Assembly (NCBI GenBank): GCA_009776515.1 | Contig: WRNP01000020.1 | Location: 1 to 19,290 of the forward strand | Reading direction: 5' to 3' | Length of the DNA: 19,290 bases | Source of the DNA: Dehalococcoidia bacterium | Lineage (GTDB): Bacteria > Chloroflexota > Dehalococcoidia > Dehalococcoidales > UBA1222 | Shown here: positions 6,048-13,585 of the stretch, piece by piece | Layout of the letters: every line of letters starts with the position of its first letter | How positions within the stretch are numbered: position 1 is the first letter of the stretch | The notes under the pieces: model-generated | The model's database searches: none | What the model was told of the DNA's origin: nothing | Seen by the model: only the letters and a program-made list of their open reading frames with translations | Program-made: the position numbers and the translations under genes

Positions 6048-6764
6048 ATGAGTACGGTAGGGATTGAGCAGATGCCTAGGGCGCTCCTCGGTAGATTGGG
6101 GCTGATCCCTTACGACCAGGCCATGGTGTTGGAGGAAGAATTGCGCCAGTTGCGCTATGAGGGAAGCTTGCCAGACGCAGTTCTTATCATGGAGCATCCT
6201 CCGACCGTGACTTTGGGGCGCTTTGGAAGCCCAGATCACATACTCCTTCCGCTGGCAGAGTTGGCTAGACAGGGTATTGCTTTTGCCCACTCCAAGCGCG
6301 GGGGTGATGCCACTTTCCATGCCCCTGGGCAGCTTGTGTTGCATGCGGTTATGGATCTTCGCCGACGTGAAGGCATCCTGCGCGGCTTCGTTACCGACTT
6401 GGAAGAAGTAGCCCTACGGTTGTTAGCGGACTATGGCATTATGGCTGAGCGCTGGAGCGAACACCCGGGGTTATGGGTTGGAGGGCAGCAGATAGGAGCC
6501 ATCGGGCTCCATTTGAGTCATGGCATCAGCGCACATGGCTTGGCCATCAATGTGGACCCAGATCTTACCTCTTTTGGAGTAATCAATCTCTGCGGGCTAC
6601 CCGGTCAAGAAGCAACCTCCATTGCTCGTGAGTTGGGGCATCACGTGCATGTGAAGCAGGCCATTTGTAGGCTTGCCGAGGCTTTTGCTGGGGTCTTTCG
6701 AGTCAGGCTTACGCCTGTTAGTCGGGCCTATTTGAACGGGTGTGTTGCGGAAGCGACGGTATAG
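6048..6764 (+). CDS. lipB: LipB-type octanoyltransferase with altered catalytic lysine
   Basis: LipB moves the octanoyl group from acyl carrier protein to the target lysine of lipoyl domains. Family segments are present in order: MEHPPTVTLGR, RGGDATFHAPGQLV (usually TYHGPGQ), GLWVGGQQIGAIGLHLSHG, HGLAINVDPDL and NLCGL with the catalytic Cys. The catalytic Lys, in the GxKIxxIG motif (K135 in E. coli), is Gln here (codon 6489-6491), which should impair or change the chemistry. ATG 6048 is chosen because AGGGGCG lies eight bases upstream. ATG 6042 is possible. The gene follows the lipoyl lipoprotein gene by 13 bases and precedes lipA, so it is probably devoted to that substrate. It could be a diverged member that uses another acyl donor. 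Confidence 0.88.
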   Translation: MSTVGIEQMPRALLGRLGLIPYDQAMVLEEELRQLRYEGSLPDAVLIMEHPPTVTLGRFGSPDHILLPLAELARQGIAFAHSKRGGDATFHAPGQLVLHAVMDLRRREGILRGFVTDLEEVALRLLADYGIMAERWSEHPGLWVGGQQIGAIGLHLSHGISAHGLAINVDPDLTSFGVINLCGLPGQEATSIARELGHHVHVKQAICRLAEAFAGVFRVRLTPVSRAYLNGCVAEATV

Positions 6765-6819
6765 AATACATCTTAATACCATCCTGAATAATGCCCATGT
6801 TTGCTACAGAGAGGACAGA

Positions 6820-7710
6820 TTGAGCGAGAAAATGCCTGGTTGGCTTAAACAGCGCGTTCCGCGTGCGGACGAATTGGGTCAGATGGCGCGCCTGCTAGCC
6901 CAATTCAAACTCCATACTATTTGCGAAAGCGGACACTGCCCCAATCAAGCTCAGTGCTTCCCCCAGGGGGCAGCCTTTCTTATCTTGGGGAACAGATGCA
7001 CGCGTGACTGCACCTTTTGTGCTGTGGATCATACCGCGCCTCTTCCCCCCGATTTGGCTGAGCCGACTCACATCGTAGATGCCGCACGCCACTTGGGGCT
7101 GGACTTCGTCTTTATCACCTCGGTCACGCGCGATGATCTGCCGGATGGTGGGGCGAGTCATTATGCCCTCACTTTGGAGCTTATCCATCGGGAGTTGCCG
7201 GAGGCTAAGACTGAGGCGCTCATCCCTGACTTCAACGGGGATAAAAATGCCCTAGCGGTCGTTGTGGCTGCCTGCCCCACCGTGATTGGACACAACCTGG
7301 AGACGGTGCCGCGCCTCTATCCCACTGTGCGTCCCCAGGCAGGCTACTGGCGCTCACTCGACCTCTTGCGGCGGGCTAAAAAATTTAGGCCCCGTCAGGT
7401 GACCAAATCTGGCCTTATGCTAGGGCTGGGAGAAACAAAGCATGAGGTACTCCAGGTGATGGAGGATCTGCGTAGCGTGGATTGTGACCTTTTTACCATG
7501 GGGCAATATCTGGCTCCTGCCGCCAATAACCATCCCGTAGTGCGCTACGTACCACCGGAGGAGTTTGCTGAGTACAAGCGCCTAGGTCTTAAGATGGGCT
7601 TTCGGGGTATAGCCTCGGCTCCCCTCTGGCGGAGCTCTTTCCAGGCCGAGAAGCTCTATGCCGAAGCTATGCAGGCTAACTTCTGCCAGCGAGAAGATTT
7701 ATTCGGGTAG
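6820..7710 (+). CDS. lipA: lipoyl synthase, radical SAM
   Basis: LipA inserts two sulfurs into octanoyl-lysine to make lipoyl-lysine, consuming its auxiliary 4Fe-4S cluster. All family marks are present. From TTG 6820, the auxiliary cluster motif CESGHCPNQAQC gives C35, C40 and C46. The radical SAM motif CTRDCTFC gives C60, C64 and C67. A C-terminal RSSF (271-274) supplies the Ser ligand. TTG 6820 is chosen because AGAGGAC precedes it and the protein then has the usual length (296 residues, starting just before MPGWLKQRV). The frame is open back to GTG 6742, overlapping lipB. It is encoded with the lipoyl lipoprotein and LipB. With both enzymes beside their likely substrate, the three genes form a self-contained lipoylation cassette. 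Confidence 0.95.
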   Translation: MSEKMPGWLKQRVPRADELGQMARLLAQFKLHTICESGHCPNQAQCFPQGAAFLILGNRCTRDCTFCAVDHTAPLPPDLAEPTHIVDAARHLGLDFVFITSVTRDDLPDGGASHYALTLELIHRELPEAKTEALIPDFNGDKNALAVVVAACPTVIGHNLETVPRLYPTVRPQAGYWRSLDLLRRAKKFRPRQVTKSGLMLGLGETKHEVLQVMEDLRSVDCDLFTMGQYLAPAANNHPVVRYVPPEEFAEYKRLGLKMGFRGIASAPLWRSSFQAEKLYAEAMQANFCQREDLFG

Positions 7711-7879
7711 ATTAGCCCCGGTGCCTCCTTGCTGCCAGTATATGCCAGACTGTATTATGCCTTACTCTTTTTTGTACTGCACAGCGATAGGTCGATGACA
7801 TCAAATTTAACACTGCCAATAGTCTGTGATATCATGCCGTGAGGCACCGCCAAGGGTACTATCTGGGGCGGGAACATTT

Positions 7880-8737
7880 GTGTTGAGCGTAAAGACAATA
7901 ATATTCTTTGGGGCCCATCCGGACGATGAATCGTTTGGATTGGGCGGCACCTTGGCGCGGTACGCACTGGCTGGGGTTAAGGTTTACTATGCCTGCGCCA
8001 CGCGTGGAGAAGCGGGTACGGTTGATAATAAATACCTGCAAGGGCGAGTTGCTTATGAGGTGCGCCTGGCAGAGATGGCGTGCGCAGCGGACGCCCTAAG
8101 TCTGGCCGGGGTGGTCTATTTGGGCTACCGAGATTCTGGCATGAGGGGAGCTGCGGAAAATGAACATCCGGAAGCGCTGATGCGTGCCCCGATGGAAGAG
8201 GTGGCCAAACGGATGGTCAAGGTCATGCGCGAACTTAAGCCGGATGTGGTTATCACTCACGATGCAGGAGGGGGTTACGGACATCCTGATCATATTGCGG
8301 TGCACCAGGCGGTGGTCAGAGCCTTTGAGTTGGCCCCTAATCCGCAGTGCTACCCGGAGGCTGGGCCGCCCTTTCAGGCGGCTAAGCTGTATTTCTCAGT
8401 ACGTCCCGTTGGTTTTATGAAGCTGGCAGTACGGCTGATGCCTCTATTTGGGCAAGACCCGAGACGTTTTGGGCGTAACAAAGATATTGATCTTACTCAG
8501 ATTATGTCGGCTGAGTATCCGGTTAATGCTGTAGTGCGCTTTGACAGAGTTGCCATGAAAAAGCGAGACGAGGCTTCGGCCTGTCACGCCAGCCAAGGCG
8601 GCGGGAGGTCAAGATCGGGCATCTTCAGGCTGTTTGGGTTTTTTGAAAATCTCCGGGGGCCTAGGGATTATTTTATGCGCGCCTACCCGCCGCCGGGGAA
8701 AAAGCGCGAAAAAGACCTGCTGGAAGGACTGGCGTAA
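7880..8737 (+). CDS. PIG-L family zinc-dependent deacetylase
   Basis: A 285-residue PIG-L/LmbE-like protein that probably removes an acetyl group from an N-acetylglucosaminyl compound. From GTG 7880 the zinc motif AHPDDE is at 12-17 and the second His motif HPDH is at 135-138, with the usual GGTLARYA and RGEAG segments. Relatives include the bacillithiol and mycothiol deacetylases (BshB, MshB), the lipid-linked GlcNAc deacetylases and several antibiotic deacetylases, so the substrate is not determined. GTG 7880 (or TTG 7883) follows GGGCGGGA. GTG 7826 would add 18 residues unlike the family. It lies 169 bases after lipA on the same strand and may or may not belong to that operon. The 3' end faces the UPF0210 gene. 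A low-molecular-weight thiol role would fit the theme of the neighbourhood but is speculation. Confidence 0.87.
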   Translation: MLSVKTIIFFGAHPDDESFGLGGTLARYALAGVKVYYACATRGEAGTVDNKYLQGRVAYEVRLAEMACAADALSLAGVVYLGYRDSGMRGAAENEHPEALMRAPMEEVAKRMVKVMRELKPDVVITHDAGGGYGHPDHIAVHQAVVRAFELAPNPQCYPEAGPPFQAAKLYFSVRPVGFMKLAVRLMPLFGQDPRRFGRNKDIDLTQIMSAEYPVNAVVRFDRVAMKKRDEASACHASQGGGRSRSGIFRLFGFFENLRGPRDYFMRAYPPPGKKREKDLLEGLA

Positions 8738-8778
8738 ACTGGCGCCTTAAAGAGCAAGCCGGAGTTGGGCTATCTGTT

Positions 8779-10137
8779 TTAGTTCCTCAAGCTGTGAATG
8801 GGGGCGGGTATGCGCCCGCCACGGGCTACGAAATCCTGGCTGGAAAAGCGGTTTACGGGCATCACTACTGCTTGCCCCAAGAGGCCGCCGAACTCCACCG
8901 CGTCGCCCGCTTGTTTGCCGATGACTGGGATGATGCGCACTGCGGTGGTCTTGTTGTTTACCATGCCGATAGCCACTTCGTCAGCGATGATGGCCGAGAT
9001 GGTGTAATCTGGGGTGTCGCCTGGCACGGCGATCATGTCCAGGCCCACCGAACAGACACAGGTCATGGCTTCCAACTTCTCCAATGAGAGAGCCCCGGCG
9101 GCAACTGCCGCTACCATACCGGCATCCTCGCTTACGGGGATAAAACTGCCCGACAGTCCTCCGACGTGGGAGCTGGCCATGATGCCGCCTTTCTTAACGG
9201 CATCGTTCAGGAGAGCCAGGGCGGCTGTAGTACCGGGTGCCCCGCAGCGCTCCAAGCCCATCTCCTCTAGGATTAGGGCTACGCTGTCGCCGACTGCAGG
9301 TGTGGGCGCCAGCGAGAGATCAACCACTCCAAAGGGGACTCCGAGGCGCCGTGAAGTCTCGGTCCCCACAAGCTGCCCCATGCGAGTGATCTTGAAAGCT
9401 GCCTTTTTGATGAGTTCGGCAAGCTCAGTGAAATTAGCCCCCGGACCGAGTTTTTGCAAGGTACGGGCGATTACTCCGGGACCGCTCACGCCGACATTGA
9501 GTACGCTCTCCGGCTCGCCAACTCCGTGAAAAGCTCCGGCCATAAAAGGGTTGTCCTCTGGAGCATTGGCAAAGACTACGAGCTTGGCGCACCCAATGCT
9601 GCCGTCGGCGGCAGTAAGCTCGGCGGAGTGCCGGATGACGCGCCCCATTTGGGCCACGGCATCCATATTGATGCCTGCTTTGGTGGTGGCCACATTGACT
9701 GAGGCACAGACGCGTTTGGTGGCTGCCAGGGTGGCGGGAATGGAAGCAATAAGTCGCTCGTCTCCCAATGTATAGCCCTTGTGCACTAGGGCACTGTAGC
9801 CGCCGATGAAGTTAACACCAAGCTCTGCGGCCGCTTGATCCAGTGCTAAGGCAACCTTGACATAGTCGCCATTGGCGGGTGCGGCCACGAGGGAGATGGG
9901 GGTCACAGCGATGCGCTTATTGATTATGGGGATGCCGTATTCGCGCTCGATATCCTCACTGGTGCGTACGAGGTTGTTGGCGACTCGAACAACCTTGTCG
10001 TAAATGCGTTGGCACAGATTGGCCATGTCGGGATGGGCGCAGTCGGCAAGCGAGATGCCAAGAGTGATCGTCCTGATATCCAGATTTTCGTGGGATATCA
10101 TGTTGATGGTTTCGAGGATTTCGTGCTGGTTGATCAT
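8779..10137 (-). CDS. UPF0210 / PFL (DUF711) family protein
   Basis: A 452-residue protein of the UPF0210 family, whose structure is related to pyruvate formate-lyase-like folds but whose reaction is unknown. Landmarks are the N-terminal HENLDIRTITLGIS, GGYSALVHKGYT, FHGVGEPESVLNVGVSGPG, DLSLAPTPAVGDS, SSHVGGLSGSFIPVSEDAG and the closing NRFSSQDFVARGGRIPAPIHS. The length is normal for the family. It is almost always next to a UPF0237 ACT-domain gene, as here, with 11 bases between them, so the two likely share one transcript and function. The ATG start at 10137 gives the expected family N-terminus. Confidence 0.93.
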   Translation of the reverse strand: MINQHEILETINMISHENLDIRTITLGISLADCAHPDMANLCQRIYDKVVRVANNLVRTSEDIEREYGIPIINKRIAVTPISLVAAPANGDYVKVALALDQAAAELGVNFIGGYSALVHKGYTLGDERLIASIPATLAATKRVCASVNVATTKAGINMDAVAQMGRVIRHSAELTAADGSIGCAKLVVFANAPEDNPFMAGAFHGVGEPESVLNVGVSGPGVIARTLQKLGPGANFTELAELIKKAAFKITRMGQLVGTETSRRLGVPFGVVDLSLAPTPAVGDSVALILEEMGLERCGAPGTTAALALLNDAVKKGGIMASSHVGGLSGSFIPVSEDAGMVAAVAAGALSLEKLEAMTCVCSVGLDMIAVPGDTPDYTISAIIADEVAIGMVNNKTTAVRIIPVIGKQAGDAVEFGGLLGQAVVMPVNRFSSQDFVARGGRIPAPIHSLRN

Positions 10138-10148
10138 GCCGTTTATTC

Positions 10149-10418
10149 CTAAATGCGGTGCATGGAATTGAAAATATCCTCGCGCTGGAGGTGTATCTGG
10201 AGACCAAGTGCTTCCCCGTTGGCGTTCAGGCGCTGGCCAAGCTCTTCAAAGCTAATATTGGCTTGCGCAATGTCAACTACCATTATCATGGTGAAGATAT
10301 TCTGCATGATGGTTTGGGTGATATCCAGAATATTAACACTGGCCTCGGCAAGGGTGGTGCTCACCATGGCGATGATTCCAACCCGGTCTGTACCGAGAAC
10401 CGTAATAACTGCACGCAT
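10149..10418 (-). CDS. UPF0237 ACT-domain protein
   Basis: An 89-residue single ACT domain, starting MRAVITVLGTDRVGIIAMVSTTLAE, which is the typical ligand-binding beta-alpha-beta start with the DRVGI turn. ACT domains commonly bind amino acids, and this family is distantly related to GcvR. The ligand here is unknown. The ribosome site AGGAAGG lies six bases before ATG 10418 and sits inside the last codons of the upstream TPR-like gene, whose stop is two bases away. It is paired with the UPF0210 gene downstream, the standard arrangement, so it probably acts as the regulatory subunit or partner of that protein. Confidence 0.93.
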   Translation of the reverse strand: MRAVITVLGTDRVGIIAMVSTTLAEASVNILDITQTIMQNIFTMIMVVDIAQANISFEELGQRLNANGEALGLQIHLQREDIFNSMHRI

Positions 10419-10420
10419 AT

Positions 10421-10969
10421 CTACCTTCCTGTTTGGCTCTTTATCCTATTGTATACCATTGATAGCTCATTAGTGTATCCGACTCCACCAGCTTGCTTGG
10501 CGTAAGCTTGGTTGCAATATTTTTTTGCCATTTCGTATTCTTGAACGTCGCAATATGCCGCGGCAAGTGAGGTCAACGAGGCAACGCTATCAATGTCCTT
10601 TCCGAAGCGAGGAATAGCCTTTTTTGTGTAAAAAGAGATTGCCTCTTGAGGTTTGCCTAACTTTCGATATACAGAGGTGATGATAGGCAAAATATAACGG
10701 GAGGTGTTTTCGTCGCTTTTCGTATCGCAGACTTTCCACATATACAATCCCGCGTCTAAGCATTTAGAAAAATAGCCATTTTGCCCCCACTCCTTCATGA
10801 GACGTAGGAGCAGTGGCTTTGAGTAGCTTCCGTAGTCAGTTGCTGAGTATTGATGTCTGTATATTTTTGATAAGATTGCCTGACTTGGGATAAGGTTAGT
10901 GCCTTTATCAACCCATTGTCCGTTAGTATGCGTGTACACAATGCTGTCAATGGTTATTTCGTTGTCCAC
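10421..10969 (-). CDS. TPR-like protein of unknown function
   Basis: A 182-residue protein I cannot assign. The N-terminal 20 residues (DSIVYTHTNGQWV) look like a small beta hairpin. The rest is helical, with tetratricopeptide-like pairs at about 92-118 (LGKPQEAISFYTKKA) and 131-160 (AAAYCDVQEYEMAKKYCNQAY), suggesting a protein-binding scaffold. GTG 10969 is supported by AAGAGG eight bases upstream. No signal or membrane segment is seen. The gene is noticeably richer in A and T than the ACT and UPF0210 genes after it and is not part of their usual pairing, so it may be a later arrival that captured the 5' end of their transcript. Confidence 0.7.
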   Translation of the reverse strand: MDNEITIDSIVYTHTNGQWVDKGTNLIPSQAILSKIYRHQYSATDYGSYSKPLLLRLMKEWGQNGYFSKCLDAGLYMWKVCDTKSDENTSRYILPIITSVYRKLGKPQEAISFYTKKAIPRFGKDIDSVASLTSLAAAYCDVQEYEMAKKYCNQAYAKQAGGVGYTNELSMVYNRIKSQTGR

Positions 10970-11029
10970 GATCTTGCCTCTTGTACTTATCCCAGTTGGT
11001 GTCGTTGTATACAGTGCAGACCCATTTTT

Positions 11030-11170
11030 CTAAGCACCCGCGGGACTCATTGATTGATGCCGAAACTTTACTGGCAGACCGAGGCTGGTTGCCGTAATCT
11101 TTGCGAGAATTGAGATGTCGTCAAGAAAAGCAAAGAATGTATTCGCAGCACCTAATTCAACATTAAAATA
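11030..11170 (-). pseudogene. possible coding remnant, weakly DUF808-like
   Basis: Between two stops this frame gives 46 residues containing FFAFLDDISILAKITATSLGLP, which reads as real protein and recalls the N-terminal start of DUF808 (YedI-like) membrane proteins (FALLDDIA...KVAA). It has no start codon or ribosome site in the right place and no continuation, so it would be a broken fragment. The resemblance is from memory and short, and chance is possible. Confidence 0.25.
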
Positions 11171-11172
11171 TT

Positions 11173-11203
11173 AAGCCCCCTTGGATCAAGTCCTCCGGGG
11201 GAG
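11173..11203 (-). terminator. possible terminator after tRNA-Met
   Basis: CCCCC (11176-11180) pairs with GGGGG (11197-11201), with an inner GGA/TCC pairing. Read on the minus strand, the stem is followed by TTAATATTTTAA. It lies 18 bases past the 3' end of the tRNA. The stem is interrupted, so this is a moderate call. Confidence 0.4.
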
Positions 11204-11218
11204 TTTAGCTACAAAAAA

Positions 11219-11293
11219 TGGTAGCGGGGGTTGGATTCGAACCAACGACCTTCGGGTTATGAGCCCGACGAGCTGCCGCTGCTCCACCCCGCG
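11219..11293 (-). tRNA. initiator tRNA-Met (CAU), CCA encoded
   Basis: A full cloverleaf on the minus strand: acceptor CGCGGGG with CCCCGCU, D arm GAGC/GCTC, anticodon stem UCGGG/CCCGA around loop CUCAUAA (anticodon CAU), T arm with GTTCGAATC and an encoded CCA. Two marks identify the initiator: the three G-C pairs closing the anticodon stem and the unpaired first base (C1 opposite U72; E. coli has C1-A72). A run of T follows the CCA. Confidence 0.95.
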
Positions 11294-11306
11294 ATGTAAC
11301 TATGTG

Positions 11307-11336
11307 ATTATATGCTTGGCGAACTAAAGATGTCAA
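11307..11336 (-). promoter_or_regulatory. consensus promoter of tRNA-Met
   Basis: On the minus strand a perfect TTGACA (11331-11336) and a perfect TATAAT (11307-11312) are 18 bases apart. Transcription would start a few bases before the tRNA at 11293. A strong constitutive promoter is normal for this gene. Confidence 0.85.
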
Positions 11337-11530
11337 ACACATAGAATGAGAATAGTATGAGAGGAGGTATTTTTGCCAAATGGTATACAAATGATCATCG
11401 GGGGTTGCCTATGTATAAATACGAACAAATTCAAAGCACCGAGACAAGCGATTGATATTCTGTTCTGTACCCCATGTCAAGGACAGTCGGGGTGTCTAAT
11501 TTTTGGTTGGGGCTAACGAATCCCTCTTTT

Positions 11531-12004
11531 CTAGCTGTTGGTGCTCTCTGTATACGACGGTAGCATTCCTGCACTGTTCGGCTCATTGATCCTCAGGGGA
11601 TATCGGCCGGTGAAGGCGTAATCGTAGTATTCATTGGGTGATAGTTTCGCTAGCTCCCACTTATAGTGTTTGGTGTTGTAGTAATCCACCCAATCACCGA
11701 TCACATGTTTGATGTCATCATGGGTTTTGCAGTGCTTGATGTTGAGCTCATCCTTCATGTGGCCAAAGAAGCTTTCCTGAGGAGCATTATTCCAACAGTT
11801 ATCCTTCCGTGACATGGACTGGCGCAGACCATTGTTCCTAAGGAGCTCTATGAACTTAATGCTTTTGTAATGGGAGCCCTGATCACTGTGAATCAGTGTT
11901 TCGGTATCAAGCGAGCACTTATGATCACGGAGTAAGGCCTTGACTGCTTCTAGAACAAAGTCCACCTGCAGTGAGTCACTGACCGAGCGGCCAGTAGCTG
12001 GCTA
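11531..12004 (-). pseudogene. IS3-family transposase OrfB, C-terminal fragment
   Basis: The C-terminal part of an rve-type DDE integrase domain. Visible are HSDQGSHYKS with the second catalytic Asp, SMSRKDNCWNNAPQESFFGHMK with the catalytic Glu, and the YYNTKHYKWELAKLSPNEYY tail seen in IS3/IS150-group transposases. The frame can be followed upstream to about 12004 as GRSVSDSLQVDFVLEAVK and then runs into OrfA sequence out of frame at the deletion point. The N-terminal helix-turn-helix part and the first Asp are gone, so it cannot be active. Confidence 0.85.
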
Positions 12005-12114
12005 TGGGATTTCCCCTCTTGATATTCATCGTAGAACCGCTGCTTGAATTCAGCCGAGAAGTATAAGAAGCGCTCGGTGGCTTCAACCACATACGGGCTC
12101 AGCTTGAGTGCCAT
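12000..12114 (-). pseudogene. IS3-family OrfA, N-terminal fragment
   Basis: From ATG 12114, preceded by GGAGGAAATC, the frame reads MALKLSPYVVEATE...FSAEFKQRFYDEYQEGKSHSQ, which resembles the first 35-40 residues of an IS3 OrfA (the start of its DNA-binding domain). After about residue 40 it passes into the OrfB-derived DNA in the wrong frame and stops near 11950. The frame is open back to ATG 12147 but without a ribosome site. Confidence 0.65.
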
Positions 12115-12241
12115 GATTTCCTCCAAGGAAAACAGCATGACTGGCATAGTACCCCTTCTGTTAATTCAGCGTAACAGACGAGAGTGTTGTCCACAAGATG
12201 GGATCGTATGCATCCCGTCTGTCTATTATTAGGGGTACAGT

Positions 12242-13585
12242 TTAGTGTTGGTTCTGCTGATACCTCTCTGGCCACCAAAATTTTAAGCGTGCTTGTACGG
12301 TCTTTTCGAAGCCCTGATCACTTGGCTGGTAGAACTGTTTGCCCATCAGAGTGTCTGGTAGGTTCTGTTGGCGAACGAAATGGCCTGGAAAGTCATGGGC
12401 GTAGCGGTAACCCTTGCCGTAATCAAGGCTTTTCATGAGCTTAGTGACGGGGTTGCGCAGATGTAGTGGTACGGGCTCATTCTTACCTTTGATGATTTCG
12501 CGCTGTGCCTTGCCGTAGGCGAGGTAGAGAGAGTTGCTCTTGGGGGCGGATGCGAGATAGACGACAGCTTGGGCGAGAGCCAAGTTGGCCTCAGGCATGC
12601 CTAAGAAATGCACGGCCTGTTGGGCGGCCATACATATCGCTAGTGCCTGGGGGTCGGCCATGCCTACGTCTTCCGAGGCGGCGCGGATGAGTCGCCTTGC
12701 GATGAAGAGCGGATCCTCGCCGGCTTCGATCATACGTGCCAACCAATAGAGGGCAGCATCGGGATCGGAACCGCGAATGGTTTTGTGGAGAGCGGATATG
12801 ATGTCGTAGTGCTGCTCGCCGCCTTGGTCATAGAGGAGCGCCCGTTGCTGGAGGGCATCCTCAATGATGCCTAAACTCACATGCCGCATGCCTTGCGCGT
12901 CCGGCGGGGTGGTCATGGCGGCCACCTCCAGGGCATTGAGGGCAGCTCGGGCATCATTAGCCATAGCGATGAGGTGTTCGCGGGCATCATCGTCTATGGA
13001 AACACTGAATGCCCCCAGTCCGCGAGTCTTATCTTCTAAGGCGCGCTGGATGACGATGTTCATCTCGTCGCGTGAGAGTGCCTTAAGCGTGAAGACCTGA
13101 GCGCGCGAGAGCAAGGGGGATATGACCTCAAAAGATGGATTCTCAGTGGTTGCACCGATGAGCGTTATCGTCCCGTCCTCTACGTAGGGCAGAACGGCGT
13201 CTTGTTGCGCCTTGTTGAAGCGGTGGATCTCGTCGATGAAAAGGATGGTCTTCTGGGCATGCATTCGGCGTCGCTCTTTGGCATCCTCGATAATGCGGCG
13301 CAGGTCGGCTACTCCAGCAGCAACCGCAGAGATTGGGGCGAAGTAGGCGTTGGTGGCTCGCTCCATAATGCCGGCGAGGGTAGTTTTGCCAGATCCGGGT
13401 GGCCCCCAGAGTACGACCGAAGGCAGGTTTCCTGAGTCGATGGCGCGCCTAAGTACCCTGCCAGGTCCCACGATGTGTTCCTGTCCCACGAAGTCCGCAA
13501 GGGTGGTGGGGCGCATGCGAGCGGCCAGCGGGGCTTCTTTAAGTTGCTGCTTCTCCGAGTTGTAGTCGAAAAGGTCCATTAGCAT
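12242..13585 (-). CDS. rarA: replication-associated recombination protein A (RarA/MgsA AAA+ ATPase)
   Basis: A 447-residue AAA+ ATPase of the RarA/MgsA/WRNIP1 family, related to clamp loaders, acting at stalled replication forks. Walker A GPPGSGKTT is at 61-69, Walker B ILFIDEIH at 114-121, sensor 1 GATTENPSFEV at 144-154, and the Arg finger region LLSRAQVF follows. The C-terminal tetramerisation part with KSNSLYLAYGKAQ, VPLHLRNP and YRYAHDFPGHFV is complete. ATG 13585 overlaps the upstream membrane-protein gene by seven bases. ATG 13579 (MDLFDY) is equally possible. The stop (12242-12244) lies two bases from the end of the IS3 remnant, so the native 3' flank and any terminator have been displaced. 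Confidence 0.95.
   Translation of the reverse strand: MLMDLFDYNSEKQQLKEAPLAARMRPTTLADFVGQEHIVGPGRVLRRAIDSGNLPSVVLWGPPGSGKTTLAGIMERATNAYFAPISAVAAGVADLRRIIEDAKERRRMHAQKTILFIDEIHRFNKAQQDAVLPYVEDGTITLIGATTENPSFEVISPLLSRAQVFTLKALSRDEMNIVIQRALEDKTRGLGAFSVSIDDDAREHLIAMANDARAALNALEVAAMTTPPDAQGMRHVSLGIIEDALQQRALLYDQGGEQHYDIISALHKTIRGSDPDAALYWLARMIEAGEDPLFIARRLIRAASEDVGMADPQALAICMAAQQAVHFLGMPEANLALAQAVVYLASAPKSNSLYLAYGKAQREIIKGKNEPVPLHLRNPVTKLMKSLDYGKGYRYAHDFPGHFVRQQNLPDTLMGKQFYQPSDQGFEKTVQARLKFWWPERYQQNQH

Larger units (their letters stand above)
11466..12239 (-). mobile_element. internally deleted IS3-family insertion sequence
   Basis: The element starts TGTACCCC (11466-11473) and ends GGGGTACA (12232-12239). 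The two ends match over about 29 bases with gaps in identity (shared GACAG and CGGG blocks further in), typical of IS3 terminal repeats. Inside are the N-terminal part of OrfA and the C-terminal part of OrfB. The middle, including most of OrfA and the first catalytic Asp region, is missing, which explains the length of 774 bases where a full copy would have roughly 1.3-1.5 kb. No clean target duplication is seen (GTTC on the left, GTTT on the right). It could move only if a full copy elsewhere supplied the transposase. Confidence 0.85.

Noticed and set aside
7720..7848. GGTGCCTC/GAGGCACC inverted repeat between lipA and the PIG-L gene
   Set aside because: The arms are 113 bases apart with no supporting structure. 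Eight matching bases at that distance can be chance.
9014..9529. 171-residue forward ORF inside the UPF0210 gene
   Set aside because: Ser/Pro/Arg-rich shadow of the conserved leftward gene.
10149..10418. ACT protein as a GcvR-like regulator of the GcvH-like lipoprotein
   Set aside because: The UPF0237 ACT gene pairs with UPF0210 in many genomes regardless of lipoyl genes, and it is on the opposite strand several genes away.
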